Shown: positions 43,988-54,169 of the stretch, piece by piece
Numbering within the stretch: the stretch's first letter is position 1
Layout of the letters: every line of letters starts with the position of its first letter
Assembly (NCBI RefSeq): GCF_001243045.1
Contig: NZ_LN849007.1
Span: forward strand, 1,392,989 to 1,456,988
Direction of reading: 5' to 3'
DNA length: 64,000 bases
Source of the DNA: Clostridium niameyense
GTDB lineage: Bacteria; Bacillota; Clostridia; Clostridiales; Clostridiaceae
Position numbers and translations under genes: made by a program
Notes under the pieces: generated by a model
Told to the model about the DNA's origin: nothing
What the model saw: only the letters and a program-made list of their open reading frames with translations
Database searches by the model: none

Positions 43988-45853
43988 TTATATTATTTTC
44001 ATTACACTTTTGATAATACCTTCTGTATCCAGCCCTTCTGATTTATATAATAATTCTACATTACCATGAGGTACAAATTTGTCTTTAAAGGCTAAATTTA
44101 ACACTTTCGTGTTGGTATTTATACTGTTTATGTACTCTAATACCATACTGCCAAATCCACCATGAAGTACATTATCCTCTATAGTAATTATTTTATAATG
44201 ATTTTTTATAAAATAATTTAGTAAATTTTTATCTAAGGGTTTAATAAATATTGCATTAACTACTGTTACATCTATTCCTATTTCCTTTAATTTTTCCTTT
44301 GCCAACAAAGCATGTTGAACCATTTTGCCTGTAGCTATTAAAGCTATCTTACCCTCCTTGGAAATCACTTCCCATTTACCTTTTTCTATATTTACATTAG
44401 GTAAAAGTTTTAATTTCTTAATATCTCCACCTCTTGGATAACGAATAGCTATAGGTGAATTTTCATTTAATGCCCATTTTAAAATATATGTAAGTTCCTC
44501 AGTACACTTAGGTGCAACTATAGTCATGTTAGGCATATGGGTTAAATAAGATAAATCAAAAATTCCTTGATGAGTTTCTCCATCATTTCCTACAATACCA
44601 GCCCTATCTATAGCGAAAACCACAGGTAAGTTTTGTATGCATATATCATGTATTATTTGATCATATGCTCTTTGAAGAAAAGTAGAATATACAGCAAAAA
44701 CTGGTTTAAGCCCAGCTGTAGCCATACCTGCCGCTAATGTAGTAGCATGTTGTTCTGCTATACCTACATCAAAAAATCTATTAGGATAAGTTTTAGCAAA
44801 TTCTGAAAGTCCCGTACCATCTCTCATTGCTGCTGTAATAGCAACTATATTTTCATCTTCCTTAGCAAGCCTTGTTATCTCCTTGCCAAAAATCTTAGAA
44901 TAAGACACACAGGCCTTAGAATTAACCTCTCCACTATTACAGTTAAAAGGTCCTATGCCATGAAATTTATCTGGATATTTTTCAGCATACTCATATCCTT
45001 TACCTTTTTTAGTAATAGCATGAATTAAAACTGGACCTTTTATATTTTTAGCCATAGCCATAACTTCTGTTAATTCTTTTATATTGTGACCATCTATGGG
45101 TCCTAAATATTTTATACCTATATTTTCAAAAAACATTCCAGGTACAACCATTTGTTTTATACCATTTTTCATCTTCTCTAAGGATTTAGCTACACCCCTA
45201 CCTATATTAGGTATTTTTCTTAAAGTAGTATCTACTTCTGACTTAAGTCTATTATATGTAGGATCTACTCTTATTTTACTTAAATAGCTAGACATACCTC
45301 CTACATTTCTACCTATAGACATTTGATTGTCGTTTAATATTATTATAACATTAGTTTTATTAAAACCTAGATCATTTAAAGCTTCAAAAGCCATGCCTCC
45401 TGTTAGTGCTCCATCACCTATTACAGAAATTACATTATATTTATCTTTTTTTAAATCTCTAGCCCTTGCAATACCTAATGCTGCAGATATAGAAGTGCTA
45501 CTATGTCCCGTTTCAAAAATGTCATAGATACTTTCACATCTCTTAGGAAATCCACTTATTCCTCCGTACTGCCTTAATGTATTAAATTTTTCTTTTCTTC
45601 CTGTTAATATTTTATGTACATATGCTTGATGACCTACGTCCCATATAAGTTTATCTTTATCTAAATCAAAAACTTTATATATACTCAAAGTAAGTTCTAC
45701 TACACCTAAATTAGATGCTAAATGTCCTCCTGTTTTTGAAACATTTTCTATTAAAAATTCTCTTATTTCAAAAGCAAATTCATTTAACTCTTTTGTAGAC
45801 ATAGACTTTATACTATTAGTATTTTTATAATAATTATCTAGTATTTTTTTCAT
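43988..45853 (-). CDS. dxs: 1-deoxy-D-xylulose-5-phosphate synthase
   Basis: 621 residues, thiamine-diphosphate dependent. It condenses pyruvate and glyceraldehyde-3-phosphate in the first step of the MEP isoprenoid pathway. Visible are the [13 protein letters not shown] and [26 protein letters not shown] segments, the ThDP/Mg motif [16 protein letters not shown], and the pyrimidine-domain block [23 protein letters not shown] sits 9 nt before ATG 45853; an ATG two codons earlier overlaps the oapA stop. It is linked to ispA through OLE RNA and oapA. Confidence 0.95.
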   Translation of the reverse strand: MKKILDNYYKNTNSIKSMSTKELNEFAFEIREFLIENVSKTGGHLASNLGVVELTLSIYKVFDLDKDKLIWDVGHQAYVHKILTGRKEKFNTLRQYGGISGFPKRCESIYDIFETGHSSTSISAALGIARARDLKKDKYNVISVIGDGALTGGMAFEALNDLGFNKTNVIIILNDNQMSIGRNVGGMSSYLSKIRVDPTYNRLKSEVDTTLRKIPNIGRGVAKSLEKMKNGIKQMVVPGMFFENIGIKYLGPIDGHNIKELTEVMAMAKNIKGPVLIHAITKKGKGYEYAEKYPDKFHGIGPFNCNSGEVNSKACVSYSKIFGKEITRLAKEDENIVAITAAMRDGTGLSEFAKTYPNRFFDVGIAEQHATTLAAGMATAGLKPVFAVYSTFLQRAYDQIIHDICIQNLPVVFAIDRAGIVGNDGETHQGIFDLSYLTHMPNMTIVAPKCTEELTYILKWALNENSPIAIRYPRGGDIKKLKLLPNVNIEKGKWEVISKEGKIALIATGKMVQHALLAKEKLKEIGIDVTVVNAIFIKPLDKNLLNYFIKNHYKIITIEDNVLHGGFGSMVLEYINSINTNTKVLNLAFKDKFVPHGNVELLYKSEGLDTEGIIKSVMKII

Positions 45854-45855
45854 CT

Positions 45856-46416
45856 TCATCTATCCTTTTTAAAAAAATGTATAATATTAGAAACTTTTCT
45901 CACGATTTCGTTACTATTCTTTATAGCAAAACCTTTTCCTAATGCTTTTCCTCCTATTGTTGCTGCTCCTACTAGTACTCCTATTAAAGTAGTTATTATA
46001 GTTGTATTTATATCTCCTTTGTAAGCTATAATCTTACTAGCTATAATAACTCCGATGGAACCACTTACTATTCCACATACGTCTCCTACTACATCATTAC
46101 AAAAACTTGAAACCTTATCTGCATTTCTTATAAGTTTTACCGCAATTTTTGCACCAGATACTTTATTTGCAGCCATAGAATGAAAAGGAACTTCATCTGC
46201 AGCTGTTACTGATACTCCTATTATATCAAATATTATACCAATTAATATTATAAATATTAATATAATAAAAGCTACTAACAAATTTACATTTTTTAGTAGC
46301 ACATCTGAAATAAGAGATATACTTCCAGAAAAAATCATGGACCATACTATAATGGTAGCCATCCATTTTATATTAACACTGGAATTACTCTTTTTATTAT
46401 TTTTTTTACTTGCCAA
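45856..46416 (-). CDS. oapA: OLE-associated membrane protein OapA
   Basis: 186 residues with four hydrophobic helices. OapA proteins are integral membrane proteins encoded beside OLE RNA that bind it and localise it to the membrane. The family's DxxxD motif is present ([10 protein letters not shown]). The true start is TTG 46416 with GGAGG 9 nt upstream; the longer open frame beyond it runs back into the RNA region and is not protein-like. The stop overlaps dxs. The ispA-OLE-oapA-dxs order matches the arrangement reported in Bacillus halodurans and other OLE-carrying Firmicutes. Such proteins are sometimes annotated as CorB-like transporters. Confidence 0.88.
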   Translation of the reverse strand: MASKKNNKKSNSSVNIKWMATIIVWSMIFSGSISLISDVLLKNVNLLVAFIILIFIILIGIIFDIIGVSVTAADEVPFHSMAANKVSGAKIAVKLIRNADKVSSFCNDVVGDVCGIVSGSIGVIIASKIIAYKGDINTTIITTLIGVLVGAATIGGKALGKGFAIKNSNEIVRKVSNIIHFFKKDR

Positions 46417-46440
46417 TTGACTCTTCCTCCAATAAATTAT

Positions 46441-47027
46441 AAAAAAGTGGTAATACTTTAGGTTAATTTTGCGGCTTAGGTCTAGTTGGATTTCCCATAA
46501 AGCAATCAAAATGTCGCCATTTTGACGGTTTCCCTTTAATGCCTTATCCATACAATAAAATGTATAGTACTAGATTGCCACTTAGTCCGCACTGCAATCC
46601 CTAAAATATCTCTAAAGTTAGAACAGTCTAGGAGATTTCCTCTACAGTTGGGTATATCTCTAGCCTCTTTTGCAACATAGGTTTCAGTAAGCAATAGCTT
46701 GAAAGTTTGGCCTTCCTTTCAAGTTTAGACTTAACCTCTCCCTATATCACTCAAGGCAGGCTACACTGCACATAGCATTTAGCCACATTGCAGGTTTAAT
46801 CCATTATCGTCTATAGGATATCTCTCCCTATACACAAGTAATGGTCTCCGCGAAGGTAGGGTCAATTGCGCATGCCATTGCGGTTGCCCCATCCCCCTTA
46901 CTCCCAGCACCAACCCACAACTGGGCGTCATAAGCCAGCACCAAGAGCTTCATCGATGTGCCCTTTGGCGGATTTTTAGCCCCGCCTTCAAAATATACTT
47001 ACCTGACTAGAATACTGCACCACTTTT
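46441..47027 (-). ncRNA. ole: OLE RNA (ornate, large, extremophilic)
   Basis: A 587-nt non-coding segment between ispA and oapA, transcribed on the minus strand. Its base composition is far richer in G+C than the flanking DNA. Its ends pair: AAAAGTGGT near the 5' end (47027-47019) against ACCACTTTT near the 3' end (46451-46443). A GC hairpin (GGCGG…CCGCC, about 46989-46970) lies near the 5' end. No conserved protein frame crosses it. Position, size, structure and the adjacent oapA identify it as OLE RNA, which with OapA, OapB and OapC forms a membrane ribonucleoprotein linked to stress (alcohol, cold, Mg2+) tolerance. A covariance search was not possible. Confidence 0.88.
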
Positions 47028-47175
47028 AATAAAATCTATATATTCAACAATTAAGATAAATTTCAAATTTATTAATTACTAGTGTTTCTAGCAAAGTAGT
47101 TTTTATTATATCATATAAAATTAGTTATTGCATTGGTTTATTTTTAAATTTTATTTATTTATAAACCATTTAAGT

Positions 47176-48066
47176 TTAATAATCTCTTTTTAATAAAAAT
47201 AGTGTAATATCTCTTAATTTTTCTGTGTTTCTGTCCAACTTATCTAATATATTTAAACAATCTTTAGTTAAGTTTTCACACATAGTCTTACAGTTTTCTA
47301 TACCATAAACTTTTATAAATGTAGTTTTGTTATTTTCTTCATCACTTTTTACTTTTTTACCTAATAACTTTGAATCTCCTGTTACATCTAATATATCATC
47401 TTTTATTTGAAATGCTAATCCTAACTTTTCTCCAAAATCCTCCAAGTAATTTAAATCTTCTAAACCTGCACCAGCAGCTGTAGCACCAGCTAATATAGAT
47501 GCTTTAATTAAAGCTCCTGTCTTTTTTTTATGCATATAATTTAATTGTTTTTTAGATATTTCTTTATTTTCACTTAAAATATCCACTACTTGACCACCTA
47601 TCATTCCATTGACTCCAGCTGCTTCAGATATTAAATAAGCTGATTTTAAGGCATCTAATCCATTTTCTATTGAATATTTAAACATTATATTCATAGCTTC
47701 ATTTAAAAGTCCATCCCCTGCGAGTATTGCGATAGCCTCGCCAAAAACCTTATGATTAGTAGGTCTTCCTCTTCTTAGATCATCATTATCCATACTAGGC
47801 AAATCATCGTGAATTAGTGAATAGGTATGTATCATTTCTATAGATGCTGCCATTTCTATAGCTTTATTGTAGTCTTTTTTGTAAAGTTCATAAGTATTTA
47901 AGAACAGTATGGGTCTTATTCTTTTTCCACCAGCTTCTAAACTATAGGTCATAGCTTCATATATCTTCTTATCATAAGAACCTTTATTCTTGAAATAATC
48001 CTTAAGATGTTTATCTATTTTCACCTTTAATTCTCTCATGTTTTCCATAGATTCATCAATCCCCAT
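47176..48066 (-). CDS. ispA: Polyprenyl (farnesyl/geranyl) diphosphate synthase
   Basis: 296 residues. It condenses dimethylallyl/isopentenyl diphosphates to geranyl and farnesyl diphosphate. Both aspartate-rich motifs are present: the first in LIHDDLPSMDNDDLRRG, the second in FQIKDDILDV. GKRIRPIL, the substrate-binding block, lies near residue 53. It is 9 nt downstream of xseB. The ATG 48066 has a modest ribosome-binding site; ATG 48048 is an alternative. It is upstream of OLE RNA, in one long transcription unit with the dxs genes. Confidence 0.93.
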   Translation of the reverse strand: MGIDESMENMRELKVKIDKHLKDYFKNKGSYDKKIYEAMTYSLEAGGKRIRPILFLNTYELYKKDYNKAIEMAASIEMIHTYSLIHDDLPSMDNDDLRRGRPTNHKVFGEAIAILAGDGLLNEAMNIMFKYSIENGLDALKSAYLISEAAGVNGMIGGQVVDILSENKEISKKQLNYMHKKKTGALIKASILAGATAAGAGLEDLNYLEDFGEKLGLAFQIKDDILDVTGDSKLLGKKVKSDEENNKTTFIKVYGIENCKTMCENLTKDCLNILDKLDRNTEKLRDITLFLLKRDY

Positions 48067-48075
48067 TCCTAATTT

Positions 48076-48291
48076 TTATAAATTTTGAAATTCTTCTTCA
48101 CCGTTTTCTGTGAGAATCTTTATTTTGCCTTCTGCATCATTTAATATTTTATATAACTTATTGCAAAGTTTTACACCTTCCTCATATTCTTTCATAGAAT
48201 CTTCTAAGGTTATGTCCTCACTATCCATTTTGTCTACTATAGTTTTCAATTTACCTAGCATAGTTTCAAAAGTTTCTTTTTTCCTCGGCAT
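48076..48291 (-). CDS. xseB: Exodeoxyribonuclease VII small subunit
   Basis: 71 residues, the usual size. Helical protein with the conserved ETMLGKLKTIVDKMDSEDITLEDSMKEYEEG pattern. XseB subunits coat the coiled coil of XseA to form exonuclease VII. It lies between xseA (18 nt) and ispA (9 nt). Confidence 0.94.
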   Translation of the reverse strand: MPRKKETFETMLGKLKTIVDKMDSEDITLEDSMKEYEEGVKLCNKLYKILNDAEGKIKILTENGEEEFQNL

Positions 48292-48309
48292 AATATCCTC
48301 CTTAAATTA

Positions 48310-49509
48310 CTATTTTACTTCCTCTATCTTTAATTTTGTACTTCCATCCTTAAAAGTAATATGAATAAAGTCCTTATTTTTTAAGTTATTCTTACTTCCT
48401 ATAACAATATCATTGTCATCTTTTACGATGGCATAGCCCTTATCTAATATATTAAGAGGATTATGAGCTTTTAAAAGTTCCCTAAGTCTATAAAGTCTTT
48501 CTTTTTCCCAATTTACCTTTGAAGTAATTTTTATATTTAAAAGTTCTTTTAACTTATCTATATTATTGTATTCATTTACTATAATATTAAATGGGGTATT
48601 AGATTCTAATCTATGTTTTAAAAAAGCTAATTGATTCTTACCCTGTTTAAATAAATTATCCATGGAATTTTCTAAGTGATACTTATAGTTTATTATTTGA
48701 TTTTCCCATTCTTCTTTATTAAACACTGCAATTTCTGCTGCTGCTGAAGGAGTAGGTGCTCTTTTGTCACTAACAAAATCTGCAATAGTAAAATCCGTTT
48801 CATGTCCAACACCTGTAATAATTGGTTTTTTAGAGTTATATATAGCATACGCTAAATTCTCATCATTAAAGCTCCATAATTCCTCTATAGAGCCACCACC
48901 ACGGGCTATTATTATTATATCTATATCCTCTATTTTATTAAGTTTCTCTATACCCTCTATAATAGTTTTACTAGCATCCGTTCCTTGTACTAAAGCTTTG
49001 CATATTAAAATATCTATAGATTTATTTCTTCTCGTAGTAACATTTATGATATCTCTTATAGCAGCCCCTGTAGGAGATGTTATAACCCCAATTTTTTTAG
49101 GAAACTTAGGAATAGATTTTTTGTGTTCTTCATCAAAAAGCCCTTTCCTACCAAGCTTTTCCTTTAACTTTTCAAAAGCCATATAAAGATCTCCAAGTCC
49201 TTTAGGATTCATATCCACACAATAAAGTTGATAAATGCCCTCCTTCTCATATACAGACACATAGCCATTTATCACTACATTCATTCCGTTTTCTGGTATA
49301 AATTTTAATTTTGCTGCATTACTCCTAAACATTATACAATTTATTTTGCTAAAAGAATCCTTTAATGAAAAATAAATATGACCACTACTATGTATCTTTA
49401 AATTAGATATTTCTCCCTCTATCTTAGAGTTATTTAATATAAAATCATTATTTAAAATATTTTTTACATATTTATTTAATTCTGAAACTGTTAAGGTTTT
49501 AATATACAT
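48310..49509 (-). CDS. xseA: Exodeoxyribonuclease VII large subunit
   Basis: 399 residues. An N-terminal OB fold ([21 protein letters not shown]) is followed by the catalytic domain ([69 protein letters not shown]) and a C-terminal coiled coil. It degrades single-stranded DNA in both directions. The start is ATG 49509 with AGGTG upstream; the frame extends back to a GTG that is part of this site. Confidence 0.95.
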   Translation of the reverse strand: MYIKTLTVSELNKYVKNILNNDFILNNSKIEGEISNLKIHSSGHIYFSLKDSFSKINCIMFRSNAAKLKFIPENGMNVVINGYVSVYEKEGIYQLYCVDMNPKGLGDLYMAFEKLKEKLGRKGLFDEEHKKSIPKFPKKIGVITSPTGAAIRDIINVTTRRNKSIDILICKALVQGTDASKTIIEGIEKLNKIEDIDIIIIARGGGSIEELWSFNDENLAYAIYNSKKPIITGVGHETDFTIADFVSDKRAPTPSAAAEIAVFNKEEWENQIINYKYHLENSMDNLFKQGKNQLAFLKHRLESNTPFNIIVNEYNNIDKLKELLNIKITSKVNWEKERLYRLRELLKAHNPLNILDKGYAIVKDDNDIVIGSKNNLKNKDFIHITFKDGSTKLKIEEVK

Positions 49510-49544
49510 AAAATTCACCTTTTATCATAATATTATTTAATATA

Positions 49545-49571
49545 AAAGTGAAAAGCTGAGCTCTCCACTTT
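49545..49571 (-). terminator. Hairpin between nusB and xseA
   Basis: 13 consecutive pairs are possible (AAAGTGGAGAGCT against AGCTTTTCACTTT with G-U pairs), followed by an AT tract on the minus strand. It may attenuate rather than end transcription into xseA. Confidence 0.5.
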
Positions 49572-49581
49572 CATACAAGTA

Positions 49582-49983
49582 TTATCTTTTAATCATATTT
49601 CCTAAAACTCCATTTATAAACGAAGCAGATTTTTCTTCTGAGTATTTTTTAGCAATTTCTATAGCTTCATTTACTGCTACTTTATTTGGTATTTCTTCTT
49701 CATATAATACTTCATAAGTAGCTAATCTTAATATAGTTAAATCTATTTTTGATAATCTTGAAAGTTTCCATTTTAATAAGAATTTCTCTATTTCTTTATC
49801 TAATTCTTCTCTATGTTCTTCTACACCTTTTAAAATTCTAACTATGTAATCCATGTCTAAATGATTTTCTTTTTCATCTAAAATTTCTTTAGAATTATCC
49901 ACAACATCTTCGTATTTTTCACCATTAATAGTTACTTGGAATAGTAATTTCATTGCTACTTCTCTTGATTTTGTTCTGTTCAT
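49582..49983 (-). CDS. nusB: Transcription antitermination factor NusB
   Basis: 133 residues, all-helical. The N-terminal [13 protein letters not shown] and C-terminal [29 protein letters not shown] blocks are the family signature. NusB with NusE binds boxA in rRNA transcripts. It lies downstream of the Asp23-family gene and upstream of xseA, the usual clostridial order. Confidence 0.95.
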   Translation of the reverse strand: MNRTKSREVAMKLLFQVTINGEKYEDVVDNSKEILDEKENHLDMDYIVRILKGVEEHREELDKEIEKFLLKWKLSRLSKIDLTILRLATYEVLYEEEIPNKVAVNEAIEIAKKYSEEKSASFINGVLGNMIKR

Positions 49984-50057
49984 ATTTTCCTCCTACATTT
50001 ACATTATATATTTTTTATTATTAGCACTTTTATTAATATTAATCTTTTACATAGAAA

Positions 50058-50078
50058 CACCCTCTCTCAGAGAGGGTG
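50058..50078 (-). terminator. GC-rich hairpin between the Asp23-family gene and nusB
   Basis: A 10-bp stem (CACCCTCTCT / AGAGAGGGTG) around a single central base, so the real loop must open one or two pairs. The T run after it on the minus strand is short (TTTCT). Confidence 0.6.
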
Positions 50079-50090
50079 AATAATATTTTA

Positions 50091-50486
50091 TTATTGTTCT
50101 AAATCTATAAACTCCTCTGGTTCTTTATCCATTTTAGGTATCATTACGTTTTGTACATGTATATTTACTGCTGAAACAGTAAGTCCAGTCATAGTTTCTA
50201 TAGATCTTCTTACATCTTCTTGAACTTTTAAAGCAACATCTAAAATTTTAATTCCATATTCTACAACTACATATAAATCTATAGATACGCTATCCTCAGT
50301 TGCATTAACCTTTACACCTTTAGATAGATTTTTCTTTCCTTTAAGTATTTGAGTTATGCCACCTACTACTCCTGAACTCATTCCTACTATGCCTTCAACT
50401 TCTGAAGCTGCAAGACCTGCTATAACTCCTACTACTTCGTCAGATATTTTAACTATGCCCATATCATTCTTAATATTTTCTTCCAT
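50091..50486 (-). CDS. Asp23/Gls24 family envelope stress protein (YqhY-like)
   Basis: 131 residues. The Asp23 domain is clear: KISDEVVGVIAGLAASEVEGIVGM, SIDLYVVVEYGIKILDVALKVQEDV and VSAVNIHVQNV. The Firmicute YqhY homologue between the spoIIIA operon and nusB influences acetyl-CoA carboxylase activity in B. subtilis. The start is ATG 50486 behind AGGAGG. It lies about 79 nt past the spoIIIAH stop, matching YqhY in position. Confidence 0.92.
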   Translation of the reverse strand: MEENIKNDMGIVKISDEVVGVIAGLAASEVEGIVGMSSGVVGGITQILKGKKNLSKGVKVNATEDSVSIDLYVVVEYGIKILDVALKVQEDVRRSIETMTGLTVSAVNIHVQNVMIPKMDKEPEEFIDLEQ

Positions 50487-50564
50487 ATCCGTACCTCCTA
50501 AGTTTTGCAAAGCAAACCATAATCTTAGGTTAATTATATCAAAAGGAAGTATTTTTTACAATTA

Positions 50565-51098
50565 TTATTGTTTAGTTTCAATTTCTACTTCTTGTATATT
50601 GGAAACATTTACCACTACATTTCTTATATCTCTAGTTTGCTTATCTGTCAATTTTTCTTTTCCCTTTACCATTATTCTAACTTTATTGTTTTCTATAGAA
50701 CATACTACGTCATCATAACCTTTGCTTTTTAGTACAGATTCTATTTTAGATTCGTAGTTTGAATTCATAGCTAGCTTTGTATACTTTTCAACTGCCTCTT
50801 TTTTGTTTTCCTTAGGTACATTTTTATCATCTATTAAAGATTTTAATGTTTGAAGTGTTTGTGCTGTTTTTTGATCCCTTGTAAGTTTAGTCTCTGCAAA
50901 AAATTCTGATTGAGAAGTATTTGCATTAGTTTTCTTCTCCTCTTTTTTAGAATTGTTATAAGTATCATTAAAAGAAACAGTAGTACCTTCCTCTGTCCCA
51001 TTTACATAAAGGGGATTATTGAGTTTAGTCGCTATTACGCCTGTACATACTATAAGTGCTAATAAGGTTACAATTATGGCTCCTTGTTTTTTATTCAT
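50565..51098 (-). CDS. spoIIIAH: Stage III sporulation protein AH
   Basis: 177 residues, one N-terminal membrane anchor (about 5-24), a Ser/Thr/Lys-rich linker and a C-terminal ring-building YscJ/FliF-like domain. SpoIIIAH in the mother-cell membrane pairs with forespore SpoIIQ to form the channel across the intermembrane space. The start is ATG 51098 (GGGAGG 10 nt upstream). Last gene of the spoIIIA operon. Confidence 0.9.
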   Translation of the reverse strand: MNKKQGAIIVTLLALIVCTGVIATKLNNPLYVNGTEEGTTVSFNDTYNNSKKEEKKTNANTSQSEFFAETKLTRDQKTAQTLQTLKSLIDDKNVPKENKKEAVEKYTKLAMNSNYESKIESVLKSKGYDDVVCSIENNKVRIMVKGKEKLTDKQTRDIRNVVVNVSNIQEVEIETKQ

Positions 51099-51159
51099 AT
51101 AATTCATTCCTCCCATTTATAATTCTAAAAGATTATATGCTTAAAAAATTATTAATATA

Positions 51160-51759
51160 CTACTTTTTCATAGGATATACATTAACTTTATACTGAGGTA
51201 CATTAAATAAGTCCACCACAGCCTTTGATATCCTAAGCTTTGTAACACTATCTTCAGCCCCCTGGGCTACTATACAAATTCCTATAATTTTAGGCTTGTA
51301 TTCTTTTACTATAAGAGGCTCTGTTTTATCCCCATTGTTGGTTACAACTACATTACTTCCTTCGTTTTCTTGAGTTGTATTTCTAACTCCACCCTCTGTA
51401 TCCTTTTCTACACTTTTATTTGTAGAGTTATTTACATTTACCGCTGGAACTTTTTCTTCTCCACTTTCAAAATTTATCATAACCTCAACTTTTCCAACAC
51501 CATCAATTTTCTCCAATGTACTTTTTAATCTATTTTGAAGTTCTTCTTCATAATTCTTATCTTTATCCTCTTTAGTAGCTTGTAAATTCTTTTCTTCTGG
51601 CTTTGGTTCCTTATTTTTTCCCATAGTAGATATATCTTTAAAAAAACTTCCACATATTAAAAATAACAAACCTACCACAACTAGTATCAGTATATTTGAG
51701 CTTTTCTTTTTTCCCTTAAAATTTTTTTCAAACTTCTTAAAAAAATTATTAAGATCCAT
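51160..51759 (-). CDS. spoIIIAG: Stage III sporulation protein AG
   Basis: 199 residues with an N-terminal membrane helix (about 22-42), a charged variable region and a ring-building motif domain (KIDGVGKVEVMINFESGEE, ISKAVVDLFNVPQYKVNVYPM). SpoIIIAG forms a large ring in the mother-cell membrane as part of the feeding-tube channel. It lies between spoIIIAF (12 nt) and spoIIIAH. Confidence 0.92.
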   Translation of the reverse strand: MDLNNFFKKFEKNFKGKKKSSNILILVVVGLLFLICGSFFKDISTMGKNKEPKPEEKNLQATKEDKDKNYEEELQNRLKSTLEKIDGVGKVEVMINFESGEEKVPAVNVNNSTNKSVEKDTEGGVRNTTQENEGSNVVVTNNGDKTEPLIVKEYKPKIIGICIVAQGAEDSVTKLRISKAVVDLFNVPQYKVNVYPMKK

Positions 51760-51771
51760 AGATTCCCCCCC

Positions 51772-52350
51772 CTAAAGCTTATATACTTTTATTTTATTGG
51801 AAGATATTTCAAATTCCTTTATAATAAAATCTTTTATTTTTTCCTCTCCTTTGCATTCTTTTTCCTGTCCATCCTTAATATTTTTACTTATATTGACTTT
51901 TTTAACCTTTTCCACCTTACTATCTTTAACACCTATTTTCATAGATTTTATTTCTATAGTATTTTTTTCATAGTTATAATCCACTTTGGTGTCCACTTTA
52001 TATTTATTTTTAGGAAACTTTTGTTCTAATTTTTTTTTAGTCTCATTATTTAAGTTCATTTTAAAGTTTTTTAAAGTTTCTTCATTATTTTTCTTCTTAT
52101 AATCTTCAAAATCTTTTTGATAATCAATTTTTTCTAGAGAATGTGAAGCTTTTTGTGCGTACATAGCCATATCATAATCATTATGAAAAAGTTTTATAAT
52201 TGGATTTAAAATTACCATCATAAGTATTAACCCTAAAACAAACTTAGCATATTTTTTTATGGAATTATTAGGCAATATCATTTCTATGGCAGTTATAAAA
52301 AGTACTGCTACACATATATTAGTAATCCAATTTTTAATCCAAAGTAACAA
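51772..52350 (-). CDS. spoIIIAF: Stage III sporulation protein AF
   Basis: 192 residues. Two N-terminal membrane helices (WITNICVAVLFITAIEMILPN and FVLGLILMMVILNPIIKLF) are followed by a lysine-rich soluble domain. TTG 52350 is used as the start, with GGGGTG upstream. It is part of the SpoIIIA channel of unknown precise role. Confidence 0.9.
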   Translation of the reverse strand: MLLWIKNWITNICVAVLFITAIEMILPNNSIKKYAKFVLGLILMMVILNPIIKLFHNDYDMAMYAQKASHSLEKIDYQKDFEDYKKKNNEETLKNFKMNLNNETKKKLEQKFPKNKYKVDTKVDYNYEKNTIEIKSMKIGVKDSKVEKVKKVNISKNIKDGQEKECKGEEKIKDFIIKEFEISSNKIKVYKL

Positions 52351-52370
52351 TATAACACCCCATTTATATG

Positions 52371-53528
52371 TTATCCCCCTATCATAATTTTACCTGCTGA
52401 CGCCATTATAGCTATCATTATAAAGAACATAACCGATACACATATAACACAAGATAAAATAAGTATAAGTGAATCCCCTGCAGCTCCTATAGAATCTACA
52501 AGTCTACTATCACTTATTGGTTCTATTAAAGCTGCTGATATTTTATACATAAATGCCATAGTTAAAATTTTTATAACTGGTACTAAAAGCATGACTATAA
52601 TTACTATAAGTCCTAAACTACTTATTGAATTCTTAAGTAGTAGTGAATATCCTGCTACAGTAGATATAGCATCTGATAAGCATTTTCCAACTACAGGTAT
52701 AAAATTATCTACTGCATATTTAGCGGTTTTTGCCGTAACCTGATCTATAGTTTTAGCACTTATACCTCTAATGGTGATTATACCTACAAATATGGTCATA
52801 ACTATACCTTGTATCCAAAGCACTCCCTGATTTAAAAGTTTTATAAGCTTACTTATTTTATAATCGGAGGATAAATTGTTTACAAATTGAAGTACAAAAG
52901 CCATACATATTATAGGTATTATTAAATTTGAAAATATACTAGCTCCTATATTTAAAGCTCCTATAACAATGGGATCTATTAAAGTGGCTTCAGCAATTCC
53001 TCCAACTCCAGCTATCAGCATTATTAAAATAGGTATTAGTGCCATCATAAAATTAGTCATTTTAGTTATAGCATCTCGTGCTATGCTAACACCCATATAA
53101 AAACTTTTAGAAAGTATTATTATTATTAAGGCATAACATGCAAAATAGGCTATATTAGATAAACTTTCATTACTAAAGGCCTGTTGCAAGTTTTTCAAAA
53201 GAGCACAAATTATTGCTACTATCATAAGTACTCCTATTAATTTCATTGAAGCTGCTACTTCTTTAAACATGTATGTAATACTAGCTGTTGCTATTTTTTT
53301 AATAGGAACATTGCCCTTTCCATTTTTCATAAAGCTCTCTACATAATCTTTAGCATTAATATCTTTTAATATTTCATACTGGTTTTTTATGTTAGATATA
53401 TAATCATAAAAACTTTGTATCTTTTCATCTTCTTGCCTTAATTTTTCTGTTTTAGTCGGTGCAGCTTGTACATTAACCCCTAACATTAGAACCAATATAA
53501 AAACTATAACTATAGTAGTTTTTTTCAT
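52371..53528 (-). CDS. spoIIIAE: Stage III sporulation protein AE
   Basis: 385 residues with a signal-like N-terminus and about eight membrane helices (family block KYAVDNFIPVVGKCLSDAIS and ALNIGASIFSNLIIPIICMAFVL). It is the large polytopic component of the SpoIIIA complex, resembling type III secretion export parts in position. It begins 8 nt after spoIIIAD. Confidence 0.93.
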   Translation of the reverse strand: MKKTTIVIVFILVLMLGVNVQAAPTKTEKLRQEDEKIQSFYDYISNIKNQYEILKDINAKDYVESFMKNGKGNVPIKKIATASITYMFKEVAASMKLIGVLMIVAIICALLKNLQQAFSNESLSNIAYFACYALIIIILSKSFYMGVSIARDAITKMTNFMMALIPILIMLIAGVGGIAEATLIDPIVIGALNIGASIFSNLIIPIICMAFVLQFVNNLSSDYKISKLIKLLNQGVLWIQGIVMTIFVGIITIRGISAKTIDQVTAKTAKYAVDNFIPVVGKCLSDAISTVAGYSLLLKNSISSLGLIVIIVMLLVPVIKILTMAFMYKISAALIEPISDSRLVDSIGAAGDSLILILSCVICVSVMFFIMIAIMASAGKIMIGG

Positions 53529-53536
53529 ATTCTCAC

Positions 53537-53920
53537 CTACATAATCTTTAAAATTGACTTAAGTACAGCCATAAGAATCGGTACTGCAAGTCCAAGTATT
53601 AATATTTTTCCGGCAAATTCAACTTTAGATGCAATATTGCCTTCTCCTGCATCCTTACATATTTCACTACAAAAGGTTGATAAATAAGCTATACCTAATA
53701 TTTTAAAAACCGTATTTAGATAAACAAAATCTATATTTGCCTTAACTGCTAATTGTTGAATAAATTGCAGGATAGCTGTTATTTTAGTAATTAAAAATAA
53801 GAATATTAAAACTCCTGCTGCAATGCTTATCTGTACTGCCAAATCATCTCTTCTTCCTTTAAAAACAAGACTTAAAAACATAGCAATAAAAGCAAAAGCC
53901 ACTATCTTAATAATCTCCAT
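53537..53920 (-). CDS. spoIIIAD: Stage III sporulation protein AD
   Basis: 127 residues and about four membrane helices; the segment VYLNTVFKILGIAYLSTFCSEICKDAGE is the family signature. It is related to SpoIIIAC and resembles small type III export-apparatus proteins. Confidence 0.92.
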   Translation of the reverse strand: MEIIKIVAFAFIAMFLSLVFKGRRDDLAVQISIAAGVLIFLFLITKITAILQFIQQLAVKANIDFVYLNTVFKILGIAYLSTFCSEICKDAGEGNIASKVEFAGKILILGLAVPILMAVLKSILKIM

Positions 53921-53958
53921 TTTCTCCTCCTAAACTTTCTTTAAATGTAGCTTAATGC

Positions 53959-54156
53959 TTAAAGCTGAAACATAGTTCTTACTGCATTAAATAATCTACT
54001 TATTAAATTTATTACCATCATAAGTATAATAACTATTCCTGCTAAATTAGTTAATACAGCATAATCATCTTTACCACTAGATTTTAATATTTTATCTAAT
54101 ATTATTATTAGTATGCTTACTGCTGCTATTTTAAATATCAATTGTACATCTAGCAT
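53959..54156 (-). CDS. spoIIIAC: Stage III sporulation protein AC
   Basis: 65 residues, two membrane helices joined by a short polar loop with KSSGKDDYAVLTNLAG. It has the usual size for this small channel subunit and lies between spoIIIAB and spoIIIAD. Confidence 0.92.
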   Translation of the reverse strand: MLDVQLIFKIAAVSILIIILDKILKSSGKDDYAVLTNLAGIVIILMMVINLISRLFNAVRTMFQL

Positions 54157-54169
54157 ATTAATCCCCCTC

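Noticed and set aside
46417-46551. In-frame N-terminal extension of oapA to an ATG at 46551
   Set aside because: The extension lies inside the structured, GC-rich OLE RNA; the TTG at 46416 has GGAGG 9 nt upstream, and the extension is not protein-like.
48764-49186. 140-codon plus-strand frame opposite xseA
   Set aside because: Antisense to a well-supported exonuclease gene; no ribosome-binding site.
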